Of a stretch of 64,000 nt of DNA, positions 57,846 to 64,000 are shown one piece after another (position 1 is the first letter of the stretch; every line of letters starts with the position of its first letter). The stretch is taken from positions 186,001 to 250,000 of the forward strand of contig NZ_LMDG01000012.1 of NCBI RefSeq assembly GCF_001426265.1. Direction: 5' to 3'. Source of the stretch: Rhizobium sp. Root1220. GTDB lineage: Bacteria; Pseudomonadota; Alphaproteobacteria; Rhizobiales; Rhizobiaceae. A program made the position numbers and the translations under genes. The notes below the pieces were generated by a model. The model did not search any database. It was not told the DNA's origin and was given only the letters and a program-made list of their open reading frames with translations.

Positions 57846-59049
57846 CGTGGCGCAGCGCCTCGATGGGACTGAGCTGTGCGGCTCGCCGCGCCGGGAAATA
57901 GCCGAAGATCATGCCGATCGCGGCCGAAAAGACAAATGCCACACCGATCATCATCGGACTGACGACGAACGGAACGTTCAACAGGCTCGTCGCCCCGAAG
58001 CCCAGCCCTAGGCCAAGCAGGATGCCGGCAATACCGCCGAACACCGACAGAGCGACCGCTTCGACCAGAAACTGCATCAGGACCTGCCTCTCCAGCGCCC
58101 CGATCGCCAGCCTGATGCCGATTTCTCGCGTGCGCTCGGTCACGGACACCAACATGATGTTCATGATGCCAATACCGCCCACCAGCAGGCTGATGGCCGC
58201 CACGGCCCCGAGAAGACTGGTGAGCAACATTGTCGTGCCGGTCATCGCCTCGGCGATCTGGGTCATATCGTTGACGCTGAAATCGTCGTCACGGCCCGGC
58301 ACAATTTTGCGGCGTTCTCGCAACAGGTTTTCCGCCTCCTCCTGAATCTTCGACGTTTCCACACCGTCGCGCGCCGAAATAACGATCATCTGCACGTTGG
58401 CATTAGCCCTGCCGCCGATACGGCGCTGATAGACCTTGACGGGCATGACGACCACATCGTCCTGATCGTTGCCCATTCCGGATTGTCCGCGCTTGGCAAG
58501 CACTCCGATCACGTTGCAGGAGACCTTGCCGACGCGGATCTGCTGACCGGTGGGATCGGCCGCGCCAAAGAGTTGCGATCGGACGGTCTCGCCCAGAATG
58601 CAGCGCGCTCGCCCGCGCTCCTCGGCCGCCTCGAAAGCGCGCCCAACCGCGATATCCCAATCCTGCGCGACCAGATAGTCGTTCGTCGTGCCCATGACCG
58701 TTGTCGAATGGCTCTGGCCGCCGTAGATGGCCGTTGCGGTCGTCTGGTTGAGTGGCGCGGTCGCGCGAATGCCGCTGACCTGATCGCGGATTGCTTCGAC
58801 ATCCCTGACGGTAAAGCGCCTCGCTTCCGAACTCGCTCGGCCGGGCCCGAACTGACCGGGACGTGCAAACAGCATGTTGGTTCCGAGCCGCGACAATTCC
58901 GATGTGACTTGGGCCGTGGTGCCGTTGCCGATCGTCACCAGCGCGATGACCGCCGCAACGCCGATGACGACGCCGAGAACCGTGAGGAACGACCGAAGCA
59001 TGTTGCGGCTGATCGCACGCAATGCAAGCTTGAGCGTCTCAACGAACAT
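57841..59049 (-). CDS. MacB-like ABC exporter permease (FtsX family)
   Basis: 402 residues from ATG 59049; a longer frame to 59121 lies within the ATPase gene. It has the MacB permease layout: N-terminal helix ISRNMLRSFLTVLGVVIGVAAVIALV, a large periplasmic domain (residues 50-275), then three helices including AAISLLVGGIGIMNIMLVSVTERTREIGIRLAIG, the classical FtsX/MacB signature, and a final PIEALRHE. In E. coli MacB the ATPase is fused to this part; here it is a separate protein whose gene overlaps by 11 nt. Confidence 0.9.
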   Translation of the reverse strand: MFVETLKLALRAISRNMLRSFLTVLGVVIGVAAVIALVTIGNGTTAQVTSELSRLGTNMLFARPGQFGPGRASSEARRFTVRDVEAIRDQVSGIRATAPLNQTTATAIYGGQSHSTTVMGTTNDYLVAQDWDIAVGRAFEAAEERGRARCILGETVRSQLFGAADPTGQQIRVGKVSCNVIGVLAKRGQSGMGNDQDDVVVMPVKVYQRRIGGRANANVQMIVISARDGVETSKIQEEAENLLRERRKIVPGRDDDFSVNDMTQIAEAMTGTTMLLTSLLGAVAAISLLVGGIGIMNIMLVSVTERTREIGIRLAIGALERQVLMQFLVEAVALSVFGGIAGILLGLGLGFGATSLLNVPFVVSPMMIGVAFVFSAAIGMIFGYFPARRAAQLSPIEALRHE

Positions 59050-59755
59050 GGTCAGCCCCTCCGCTATGCTCGGCCTCCCTTTCGAGCTTCCCGTCGATAA
59101 AGCGCAGCAGACGTTGTGCATAGCTGGCGATGTCGGGCTCGTGGGTGACCATCACGATTGTGATGCCCTGCTCGCGGTTCAGTCGCGTCATCAGGTCCAT
59201 GATCTCAACGCTGGTCCTGGTATCGAGATTGCCGGTCGGTTCGTCGGCGAGCAACAGCGCGGGCTGGGTAACGATTGCCCGAGCAATCGCCACGCGCTGC
59301 TGCTGACCACCGGATAGCTCCTGGGTCTTGTGGTGTTCGCGCCCGGAAAGGCCGACGAGCCCCAGGGCCTCCTTGGCCTTTCGGCGACGCTCGCCGGCGT
59401 GCATGCCGCGATAGACCAGCGGCAACTCGACATTCTCCACGGCTGAGGTGCGTGGTAGCAAATTGAAACCCTGGAACACGAATCCGAGAATATGGCGACG
59501 CAGCAGCGTTAGCTGCCCGCGGTCAAATCCCCGCGTGGAAAGGCCCTCGAACAGGTAGTCTCCAGTTGTAGGCACGTCGAGGCAGCCAAGGATGTTCATG
59601 GCAGTTGACTTGCCGGAACCTGACGGACCCATGATAGCTACGAACTCGTGCTGCCGAATCGCGAGATCAACGCCGTCGAGGGCGCGGATTGCCGCCTCGC
59701 CTCGACCGTAGATCTTCGACACCTGCCTGAATTCGATGAGTGGCGCGCCTGTCAC
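59039..59755 (-). CDS. MacB/LolD-type ABC exporter ATP-binding protein
   Basis: 238 residues. Walker A MGPSGSGKSTAMNILGCLD, signature LSGGQQQRVAIARA and Walker B LLADEPTGNLD are all intact, with the MacB-type spacing and the family segment GFVFQGFNLLPRTSAVENVELPL. It would drive the permease encoded next to it. It begins 11 bp after the MacA-like gene; all three genes are one operon. Confidence 0.92.
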   Translation of the reverse strand: MTGAPLIEFRQVSKIYGRGEAAIRALDGVDLAIRQHEFVAIMGPSGSGKSTAMNILGCLDVPTTGDYLFEGLSTRGFDRGQLTLLRRHILGFVFQGFNLLPRTSAVENVELPLVYRGMHAGERRRKAKEALGLVGLSGREHHKTQELSGGQQQRVAIARAIVTQPALLLADEPTGNLDTRTSVEIMDLMTRLNREQGITIVMVTHEPDIASYAQRLLRFIDGKLEREAEHSGGADHVR

Positions 59756-59766
59756 CTTGTTGCCGC

Positions 59767-61068
59767 CTATCTCGTCTGCGTCGTTGCGTCGGTGACCACC
59801 GCGTCGTTTTCCTTAAGGTCCCCGGAAACGACTTGGGTAAATTGCCCGTCAGATGAACCGACTTGGACGATAACCGGTGTCGGTCTGTTGGCTTTGAGCA
59901 CCCATATCCGCCGGCTAGCACCGGTCAGCGCACTGCCCTGATTACTGCCTGTTCGCGGACCCATTCGTGGTGGCCTCAAAAGGCCGAAAAGTCCACGATT
60001 GCGCGGCGACTCCGCAGCGGGCGGGGAGTATCGGAGTGCGGCATTGGGTACCATGAGCGTGTCCGTCACGGCTTCGACCGTAACATCGGCAGTCGCGGTC
60101 ATACCCGGACGCAGCAGCAGGTCTGCGTTGGTGACCGACAGGATCGCCTTGTAGGTTACCACATTGTTGGTGGTTTCCGAGGCGAAGCGTATCTGTTTGA
60201 TTTCAGCCGGGAACGTGCGACTTGGGTAAGCATCGACCGTAAACGTCGCCTTCTGTCCAACCGCGATCTGGCCAACGTCGGCTTCGTCCACGTCTACCTG
60301 CAATTCCATCTGTTTCAGGTCGCCGGCGATGACGAAGAGAACGGGAGCGGAAAGCGACGCTGCCACTGTGGCGCCCGGATCGACCGACCGTGTCAGGACG
60401 ACGCCGTCGATCGGCGAGACGATCTTCGCCTTAGCAAGATTGACCTCGGCTAAGCGCAGGTCGGCTTCGGCCGAGAGAACGGCAGCTTCATTGACCTGCT
60501 TTGCCGCCACGGCGGAATCGTATTTGTAACGGGCATCTTCAAGGCTCTGCTGAGTGGAGACATTGCTCTGGACCAGATTGCGCAAGCGCTCGAACGAACT
60601 CTGTGCCGATCCGAGGTCGGCGGTCGCCTTGACGACATTCGCCTCGGCCGACGCTAATTTCGCCCGGGAATTCTTGACGTCCGCCTCCAGCTTGTTGGTG
60701 TCGAGTACAGCCAGAACCTCGCCCGATTTGACATTGCTGTTGTAGTCGACGTTCACGTCGCGCACGGTGCCAGAAAGTTCGCTGGAAATGTCCACCTGTT
60801 CGGTCGGCTGAACCGAACCAGTCGCCGTAACCAGCACGGTCAGATCCCCGCGTTTGGCTGGCAGCGTCGTATAGCTATACTGGCTGCCGCTTCGGCCTGA
60901 ATAGAAATACGCGGCCGAGCCACCTGCCAGCGCCAGCAGGAGCAACACCAATAAGCGACCACGCCAGCGACCTCTGGTCGTTTTTCTCGACGCTGCGAGA
61001 ATGGCGGCTAGATCGGGATTTCCGACTGGCGCCGCTTTCGCTTCATTTTTCTTCATAACGTCGTTCAT
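59767..61068 (-). CDS. MacA-like periplasmic adaptor (membrane fusion protein)
   Basis: 433 residues from ATG 61068; ATG 61056 is also possible. An N-terminal membrane anchor (GRLLVLLLLALAGGSAAYFY) is followed by the adaptor fold: a lipoyl half-motif GSVQPTEQVDISSELSGTV, a coiled-coil hairpin (residues 105-195), the second half VDGVVLTRSVDPGATVAAS-type segment and beta-barrel domains. It links the MacB-like exporter to an outer-membrane channel. No TolC-like gene is nearby, so a channel encoded elsewhere would be used. Confidence 0.9.
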   Translation of the reverse strand: MNDVMKKNEAKAAPVGNPDLAAILAASRKTTRGRWRGRLLVLLLLALAGGSAAYFYSGRSGSQYSYTTLPAKRGDLTVLVTATGSVQPTEQVDISSELSGTVRDVNVDYNSNVKSGEVLAVLDTNKLEADVKNSRAKLASAEANVVKATADLGSAQSSFERLRNLVQSNVSTQQSLEDARYKYDSAVAAKQVNEAAVLSAEADLRLAEVNLAKAKIVSPIDGVVLTRSVDPGATVAASLSAPVLFVIAGDLKQMELQVDVDEADVGQIAVGQKATFTVDAYPSRTFPAEIKQIRFASETTNNVVTYKAILSVTNADLLLRPGMTATADVTVEAVTDTLMVPNAALRYSPPAAESPRNRGLFGLLRPPRMGPRTGSNQGSALTGASRRIWVLKANRPTPVIVQVGSSDGQFTQVVSGDLKENDAVVTDATTQTR

Positions 61069-61472
61069 CCGGCCCACTCAATTTTCCGCCAATTCGGCCA
61101 CCACTGAACCAGGATGCATATCGAACCTGAACCGGCGCTTAGCAGAGGGCGGAATTGGCATAAAATGGACCATAACCGAAATGAAATATTGGTAATGGAA
61201 GCAGACGACAATACTGGGCTCGGGATCGAGCGCATGCTCCACGTATTGGTTTCTGCACCGAATCCCTCAACCGGTGCGATCGCGACATCAGAGCAAGCCG
61301 CAATCCCGGCCGACGCTGCGTCGCGGAACGGGTGATAGGAATTGCCATATTACAACAGTGCGAAAGCTGCATGTTGGACTTCCGCGCTGTGTGCACCCGC
61401 CACGCACCTTGTTCCAGCACGCAGCGCTCAGGAACATATCGCCAGACCTGATTCGAATGGCATCAAAGTCGG
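61069..61472. other. Intergenic region without recognised gene
   Basis: About 400 bp between the MacA-like gene and a 68-residue ORF. Short frames exist on both strands but have no family features or convincing ribosome sites. It must include the promoter of the exporter operon. I see no strong terminator or repeat. Confidence 0.4.
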
Positions 61473-61679
61473 TCACGCGTCAAAATCGGCCAAAACGGGC
61501 GGCCGACGTTTAGCGGCCATTAGCAGATCAAGTTCGGTTGCAGATGGTCCGAACTTCTCATAGAGGCGCTTAGCCTCGCCTTCATCCAGCCGATATCTGC
61601 GGGTGAATTCGTTTAGGCTGTACGGACGCCCACGCAAAACTTTTCGGGTTGCTGAAGCATTCTCAATCAGGCTTGTCAT
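61473..61679 (-). CDS. Small conserved-looking protein of unknown function (68 residues)
   Basis: ATG 61679 has AGGGAG about 8 bases upstream. The sequence looks like a small helical DNA- or protein-binding domain: RGRPYSLNEFTRRYRLD, then EGEAKRLYEKFGPSATELDLL and a basic end. I do not recognise the family with confidence; the FGPSATELDLLMAA part is reminiscent of small DUF3606-like helix-turn-helix proteins common in rhizobia. It is isolated and transcribed away from the sRNA candidate to its right. Confidence 0.6.
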   Translation of the reverse strand: MTSLIENASATRKVLRGRPYSLNEFTRRYRLDEGEAKRLYEKFGPSATELDLLMAAKRRPPVLADFDA

Positions 61680-61782
61680 GGCAAATCTCCCTGTCCATGA
61701 AAGGGTAGCTAGTGCGCAGTTTGCGTTTGTGAAGTGCTGTATGTGGTCCTTAGAAATACTTGATTCAGTTCGATATTTTTGT

Positions 61783-61908
61783 GGAACATTTTGTCCTGTG
61801 GCGCATTTGGGACATGAGATTGTCAGCCGTCCCGAAGAAGTTCTCGTTACTTCCGCAATCTCTCATCCCCCAACTTTGACAAGCGCCTAGTGGCGCTTTT
61901 CTTTTTAT
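61783..61908 (+). ncRNA. Candidate structured small RNA with intrinsic terminator
   Basis: The interval has no plausible protein but strong secondary structure. ATGA plus GATTG (61814-61822) pairs with CAATC plus TCAT (61856-61866, 2-nt bulge), extended by GGG with CCC; a smaller GAAG/CTTC hairpin lies inside. It ends in an intrinsic terminator, AAGCGCC-TAGT-GGCGCTT (61881-61898) followed by TTCTTTTT. A weak promoter, CTTAGA-N16-CGATAT (61749-61776), would start the RNA near 61783, giving about 126 nt. The 5' end is inferred. No known rhizobial sRNA family was recognised. Confidence 0.45.
61881..61908 (+). terminator. Intrinsic terminator of the candidate small RNA
   Basis: AAGCGCC (61881-61887) pairs with GGCGCTT (61892-61898) around TAGT and is followed by TTCTTTTT. 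No annotated gene ends before it on this strand, which is the main reason to suspect an RNA gene. Confidence 0.75.
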
Positions 61909-62196
61909 CGGTCGAGCCAGACGACATGTGAAGCCAACGAGACTCAGCGTCGAAAATATCGCTGCAGGTAACCTACCGCGAGCAACACATGGAGCGCGGT
62001 CGCTAAATCAGAGGGCAAGCATTGACGTTCCAAAGCGGCAACAAGTGTCCCCCGCCGGGAAGCTTGAGTTTTCAGTGGACTATCGGCGCAAGAAATGTGC
62101 CTGGTTCGCAGGAAACGATGTTTTTTCGGTTGACCGCAATCGGTCGCCTGCATATGTTCCGCCAACTTCCAGCCGGGCAGAGTTTCCGGCAACAGG

Positions 62197-62272
62197 GAGA
62201 GCGTAGCTCAGCTGGTAGAGCAACTGACTTTTAATCAGTAGGTCTCGGGTTCGAACCCCGACGCTCTCACCA
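62197..62272 (+). tRNA. tRNA-Lys (anticodon TTT)
   Basis: 76 nt with a full cloverleaf: acceptor stem GAGAGCG (62197-62203) with CGCTCTC (62262-62268), D-arm around AGCTCAGCTGGTAGAGC, anticodon arm ACTGA-CTTTTAA-TCAGT giving anticodon TTT, T-arm CGGG-TTCGAAC-CCCG, and an encoded CCA end. No duplicated 3' end or integrase gene is seen, so there is no sign of an island inserted here. Confidence 0.97.
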
Positions 62273-62375
62273 CAGGATCATAGATTCGGTGGGTTCGAAA
62301 ACCGGGCGACGACCTGACGGGAACGCAGCATCCTGGGGAGGTCGAATCTCATCACTCATTGTCCCCTGTTTTTGC

Positions 62376-62582
62376 TCAATGAGCCGTCGCCTTCTTGTTG
62401 GCGAGCAACAGTATGTAGTCATCCGCAGCATCGGCAATTGCCATAGCCACCTCCGCAGGCGCCCATCCCTTAAGCTGTGCCTCCCGAATGATCTGATGAA
62501 GTGCGGGCTCGACGTCCGCACGGCAGTCGAGCAGGCGTTGATCATGGGCAGTGTCATTGTGGACTGATTGGAGATTAATCAT
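62376..62582 (-). CDS. Small hypothetical protein (68 residues)
   Basis: From ATG 62582 the product is mostly helical: a polar start, then DVEPALHQIIREAQLKGWAPAEVAMAI split by a turn and AIADAADDYILLLAN. GAGGGG lies about 11 bases upstream. The composition and the WxPAEVA-x-AI-x-ALADD-like helix resemble small uncharacterised proteins of rhizobia, but I cannot name a family. No signal peptide or membrane helix. It ends near a CTCATTG/CAATGAG inverted repeat that could form a weak 3' hairpin. Confidence 0.55.
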   Translation of the reverse strand: MINLQSVHNDTAHDQRLLDCRADVEPALHQIIREAQLKGWAPAEVAMAIADAADDYILLLANKKATAH

Positions 62583-63234
62583 GACTGGGTACCCCTCATG
62601 TGCAGGAAGCCACCATGACATAGATTGCAGGTTGAGCAAGCAAATGCTGAAGGAATGCAGAACTTTCGTTTGTGTTGAGGTTTTTTGACGACACTCTGCC
62701 GGATGGAGGCGTGATGAATACACGCAATCACGCTCGAAAACATACGAGCAAGAGCATCAACCGCTGGTCGGGAAGGTCTCGCAGACACAAAGCCGGCACA
62801 AAAGGTGACAGAAATTGGTATGGTATTTACATTACTGTCATACATTAACGTATAGCAATTGGTATGCATGAGACCCTTCCCGAGGAGGGTCTGCGCATTT
62901 TCTGATCGCGAGCATCAGGCGCACCGATCTCCAAATCGGAGGACCAAGTGGGCAAGCTGGACATGATGCTTTTGCTGGCTCAATGACGTGCCGGTCTATT
63001 TCGTGTCCGACTATGTCAAGTCAGCGCTCAATCCCTACTCCACACAGCGTCGAGTTTTTTTTAATAAAACGTCCGCAGGTTGTGCTTACGCGACGGGTTT
63101 GGCAGGCTGCGATAAGTCGACCTCTCCAGATGTTGTCTGGCTTGCCAAGAGACAGCGGGGACCCGATCAATCGCCTTTTAACGTGAAAAGCCGAGAGCCA
63201 CCGCGCCCGGCCTCGTCATGTACTGTCCGTTTTT
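62583..63234. other. Sparse 650-bp region with several short hairpins
   Basis: No gene is supported. Notable are two copies of AATTGGTATG (about 62817 and 62858), and three consecutive small hairpins: AGACCCT/AGGGTCT (62871-62892), CTGAT/ATCAG, and CCGAT/ATCGG near 62930-62945. A run of eight T lies at 63055-63062 but without a good stem before it. An unrecognised RNA or relic sequence is possible. Confidence 0.35.
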
Positions 63235-63516
63235 TTATCGGCGGCTCATCAATCCGAAAAGATAGGCAACACCCGCGGTAACCGCGAGCGCGAAGATCGG
63301 TTCCTCCCGTACCTTGTCGCGGACGCGTTCCGTCACGACCGATGCTTCATCGGCAACAGCGGTCTTGGCACCTTGTCCCAAAGCGACCACGCTTTCGGAC
63401 AATCTCGCCAAATCCTCTCGCAAGGCTGCGACCTGCGCGGAAAGATCGTCTGCTGCGATGTCCGCCTTCACGCGCGCGGTTGCGGACTGGGTGGAGGCGG
63501 TTTTCAAATCGGCCAT
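63235..63516 (-). CDS. DUF883/ElaB-like membrane-anchored small protein
   Basis: 93 residues; GAGGAG is 7 bases before ATG 63516. The layout matches ElaB/YqjD-type proteins: a long amphipathic helix (AADDLSAQVAALREDLARL), a second helix with VTERVRDKVREEP, and a C-terminal membrane anchor FALAVTAGVAYLFGLMSRR. Enterobacterial members tether ribosomes to the membrane in stationary phase; that role is not established for rhizobial relatives. It diverges from the foldase gene to its right. Confidence 0.75.
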   Translation of the reverse strand: MADLKTASTQSATARVKADIAADDLSAQVAALREDLARLSESVVALGQGAKTAVADEASVVTERVRDKVREEPIFALAVTAGVAYLFGLMSRR

Positions 63517-63736
63517 GTTTTGCTCCTCTTTTTCTGGATGCTGTTGAACGAACTAGCCGTGCCAAAGGTTCCGAAACGGCGGTTTTTTTGTTGCATTCGG
63601 GACTCTCGGAACACCTGCCGGTATCGTGCCAAGGTTTTCCTGCGATAAGCCTTCATTTCCTGCCGGCTTTGTTCTAAGGAACGTCAAATGCTTTGCCCGC
63701 GAACGGGCGAATATATAATGCGAGGTTTGCGTTTCG

Positions 63737-64000
63737 ATGTTCGATCTTCTGCGAAGAGCTTCCCGGACCTGGGCTGCCAAGCTCCTCATGCTGCTCCTTG
63801 TTGCCTCATTTGGCATATGGGGCGTGTCCCATTCACTGATGACGGGCACCAACAGCACCACAGTGGTGAGTGTCGGCGATCAGCAGGTTGACGTCAACGA
63901 GTTCCGGCTGGCCTATCAGCGGCAGGTCGCCAATGTCAGCCAGCAAGTCGGTATGCGTCTGACACCAGACCAGGCGCGCGCGTTCGGTGTCGAACAACAG
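63737..64000 (+). CDS. ppiD: Peptidyl-prolyl isomerase PpiD-like periplasmic foldase, 3' end missing
   Basis: The frame runs off the window after 88 codons. The start MFDLLRRASRTWAAKLLMLLLVASFGIWG is a membrane anchor typical of PpiD, followed by a SurA-N-like segment (VVSVGDQQVDVNEFRLAYQR and QVGMRLTPDQARAFGVEQQ). PpiD is an inner-membrane chaperone facing the periplasm. The full gene should be about 630 codons. The ribosome site is weak (GAGG about 12 bases upstream). Confidence 0.85.
   Translation, partial: MFDLLRRASRTWAAKLLMLLLVASFGIWGVSHSLMTGTNSTTVVSVGDQQVDVNEFRLAYQRQVANVSQQVGMRLTPDQARAFGVEQQ

Noticed and set aside
61114..61335. 73-codon plus-strand frame between the exporter operon and the 68-residue gene
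   Set aside because: No ribosome site, no recognisable family and uneven codon use; not enough to call a gene.
62267..62359. 30-residue ORF on the minus strand after the 68-residue protein
   Set aside because: Its 3' end runs antisense into tRNA-Lys and the start codon is too close to its GGGGA; composition does not look coding.
62579..62869. 96-codon frame on the minus strand upstream of the small 68-residue gene
   Set aside because: Cys/His/Ser-rich translation without domain or ribosome site; the region is better described as sparse noncoding.
62925..62950. tRNA-Trp-like anticodon hairpin CCGAT-CTCCAA-ATCGG
   Set aside because: No acceptor stem, D-arm or TTCGA T-loop can be built around it, so it is not a tRNA gene.
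62197..64000. Genomic island at the 3' end of tRNA-Lys
   Set aside because: There is no integrase, no direct repeat of the tRNA 3' end and no mobile gene; only a short fragment GGGTTCGAA near 62290 resembles the T-loop, which can be chance.

Overview
The window is about 64 kb of GC-rich chromosome from an alphaproteobacterium, almost certainly a member of the Rhizobiaceae (Sinorhizobium/Ensifer or Rhizobium type). This rests on the gene neighbourhoods (queA-tgt next to two cyclophilins and coaD; gyrA-marC-ssb-uvrA; a glnB-glnA pair with a sigma-54 type promoter), on a phosphatidylcholine synthase gene, on the density of ABC uptake systems, and on an alphaproteobacterial LexA site (GTTC-N7-GTTC). 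It is mostly conserved housekeeping chromosome broken up by catabolic transport clusters. I see no insertion sequence, phage, CRISPR array or rRNA; one tRNA gene (Lys, TTT) lies near the right end.

Layout. 1-7.1 kb: an Opp/Dpp-type ABC importer (binding protein cut by the left edge, two permeases, two ATPases), tightly coupled to a DUF1537 four-carbon acid sugar kinase and a FadR-type GntR regulator. 7.1-8.6 kb: an NsrR-like Rrf2 regulator overlapping a small ORF and a DUF2161 PD-(D/E)XK-type gene. 8.7-11.0 kb: an envelope/ion cluster (MliC-like protein, a 48-residue exported ORF, ChaA-type antiporter, DedA protein). 11.4-15.8 kb: a DUF4864 protein, then queA-tgt, ppiA-ppiB and coaD on the minus strand. 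16.0-16.7 kb: very small membrane-protein ORFs ending in an intrinsic terminator. 16.8-26.6 kb: gyrA, marC, ssb, uvrA, a DUF72 protein and the bifunctional NAD(P)HX repair enzyme. 26.6-29.3 kb: glnB-glnA and hspQ. 29.4-32.9 kb: an IalB protein, an orphan YejA-like binding protein and a FrnE-type DsbA protein. 32.9-43.0 kb: mfd-sdhE, recG, a DUF502 protein, glmS and glmU.

43.1-48.5 kb is a YtfQRT-YjfF-type sugar importer whose last gene is a GntR regulator. 48.6-53.3 kb is a complete BMP-family (nucleoside-type) importer. 53.4-56.1 kb has a quinone oxidoreductase, pcs and fpr. 56.2-57.8 kb is a divergent GntR regulator/DapA-like aldolase pair with two identical palindromic operator candidates between them. 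57.8-61.1 kb is a MacAB-like exporter split into three genes. 61.5-64.0 kb is sparse: small ORFs, a strongly structured candidate small RNA with its own terminator, tRNA-Lys, and the start of a PpiD-like foldase that runs off the right edge.

Recurring themes are local regulation of transport or catabolic clusters by GntR proteins, translational coupling through 4-nt stop/start overlaps, and readable control sites: a LexA box before uvrA/ssb, a -24/-12 promoter before glnB, an RpoH-like promoter before hspQ and the paired TGATATATCA sites. The best leads for undescribed biology are the candidate small RNA near 61.8 kb, the NsrR-linked DUF2161 cluster, the tiny membrane-protein pair near 16.4 kb, the MliC/48-residue ORF/ChaA/DedA cluster, and a Tgt that has lost most of its zinc ligands. 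All assignments come from reading the sequence and remembered family features; no database search was run.
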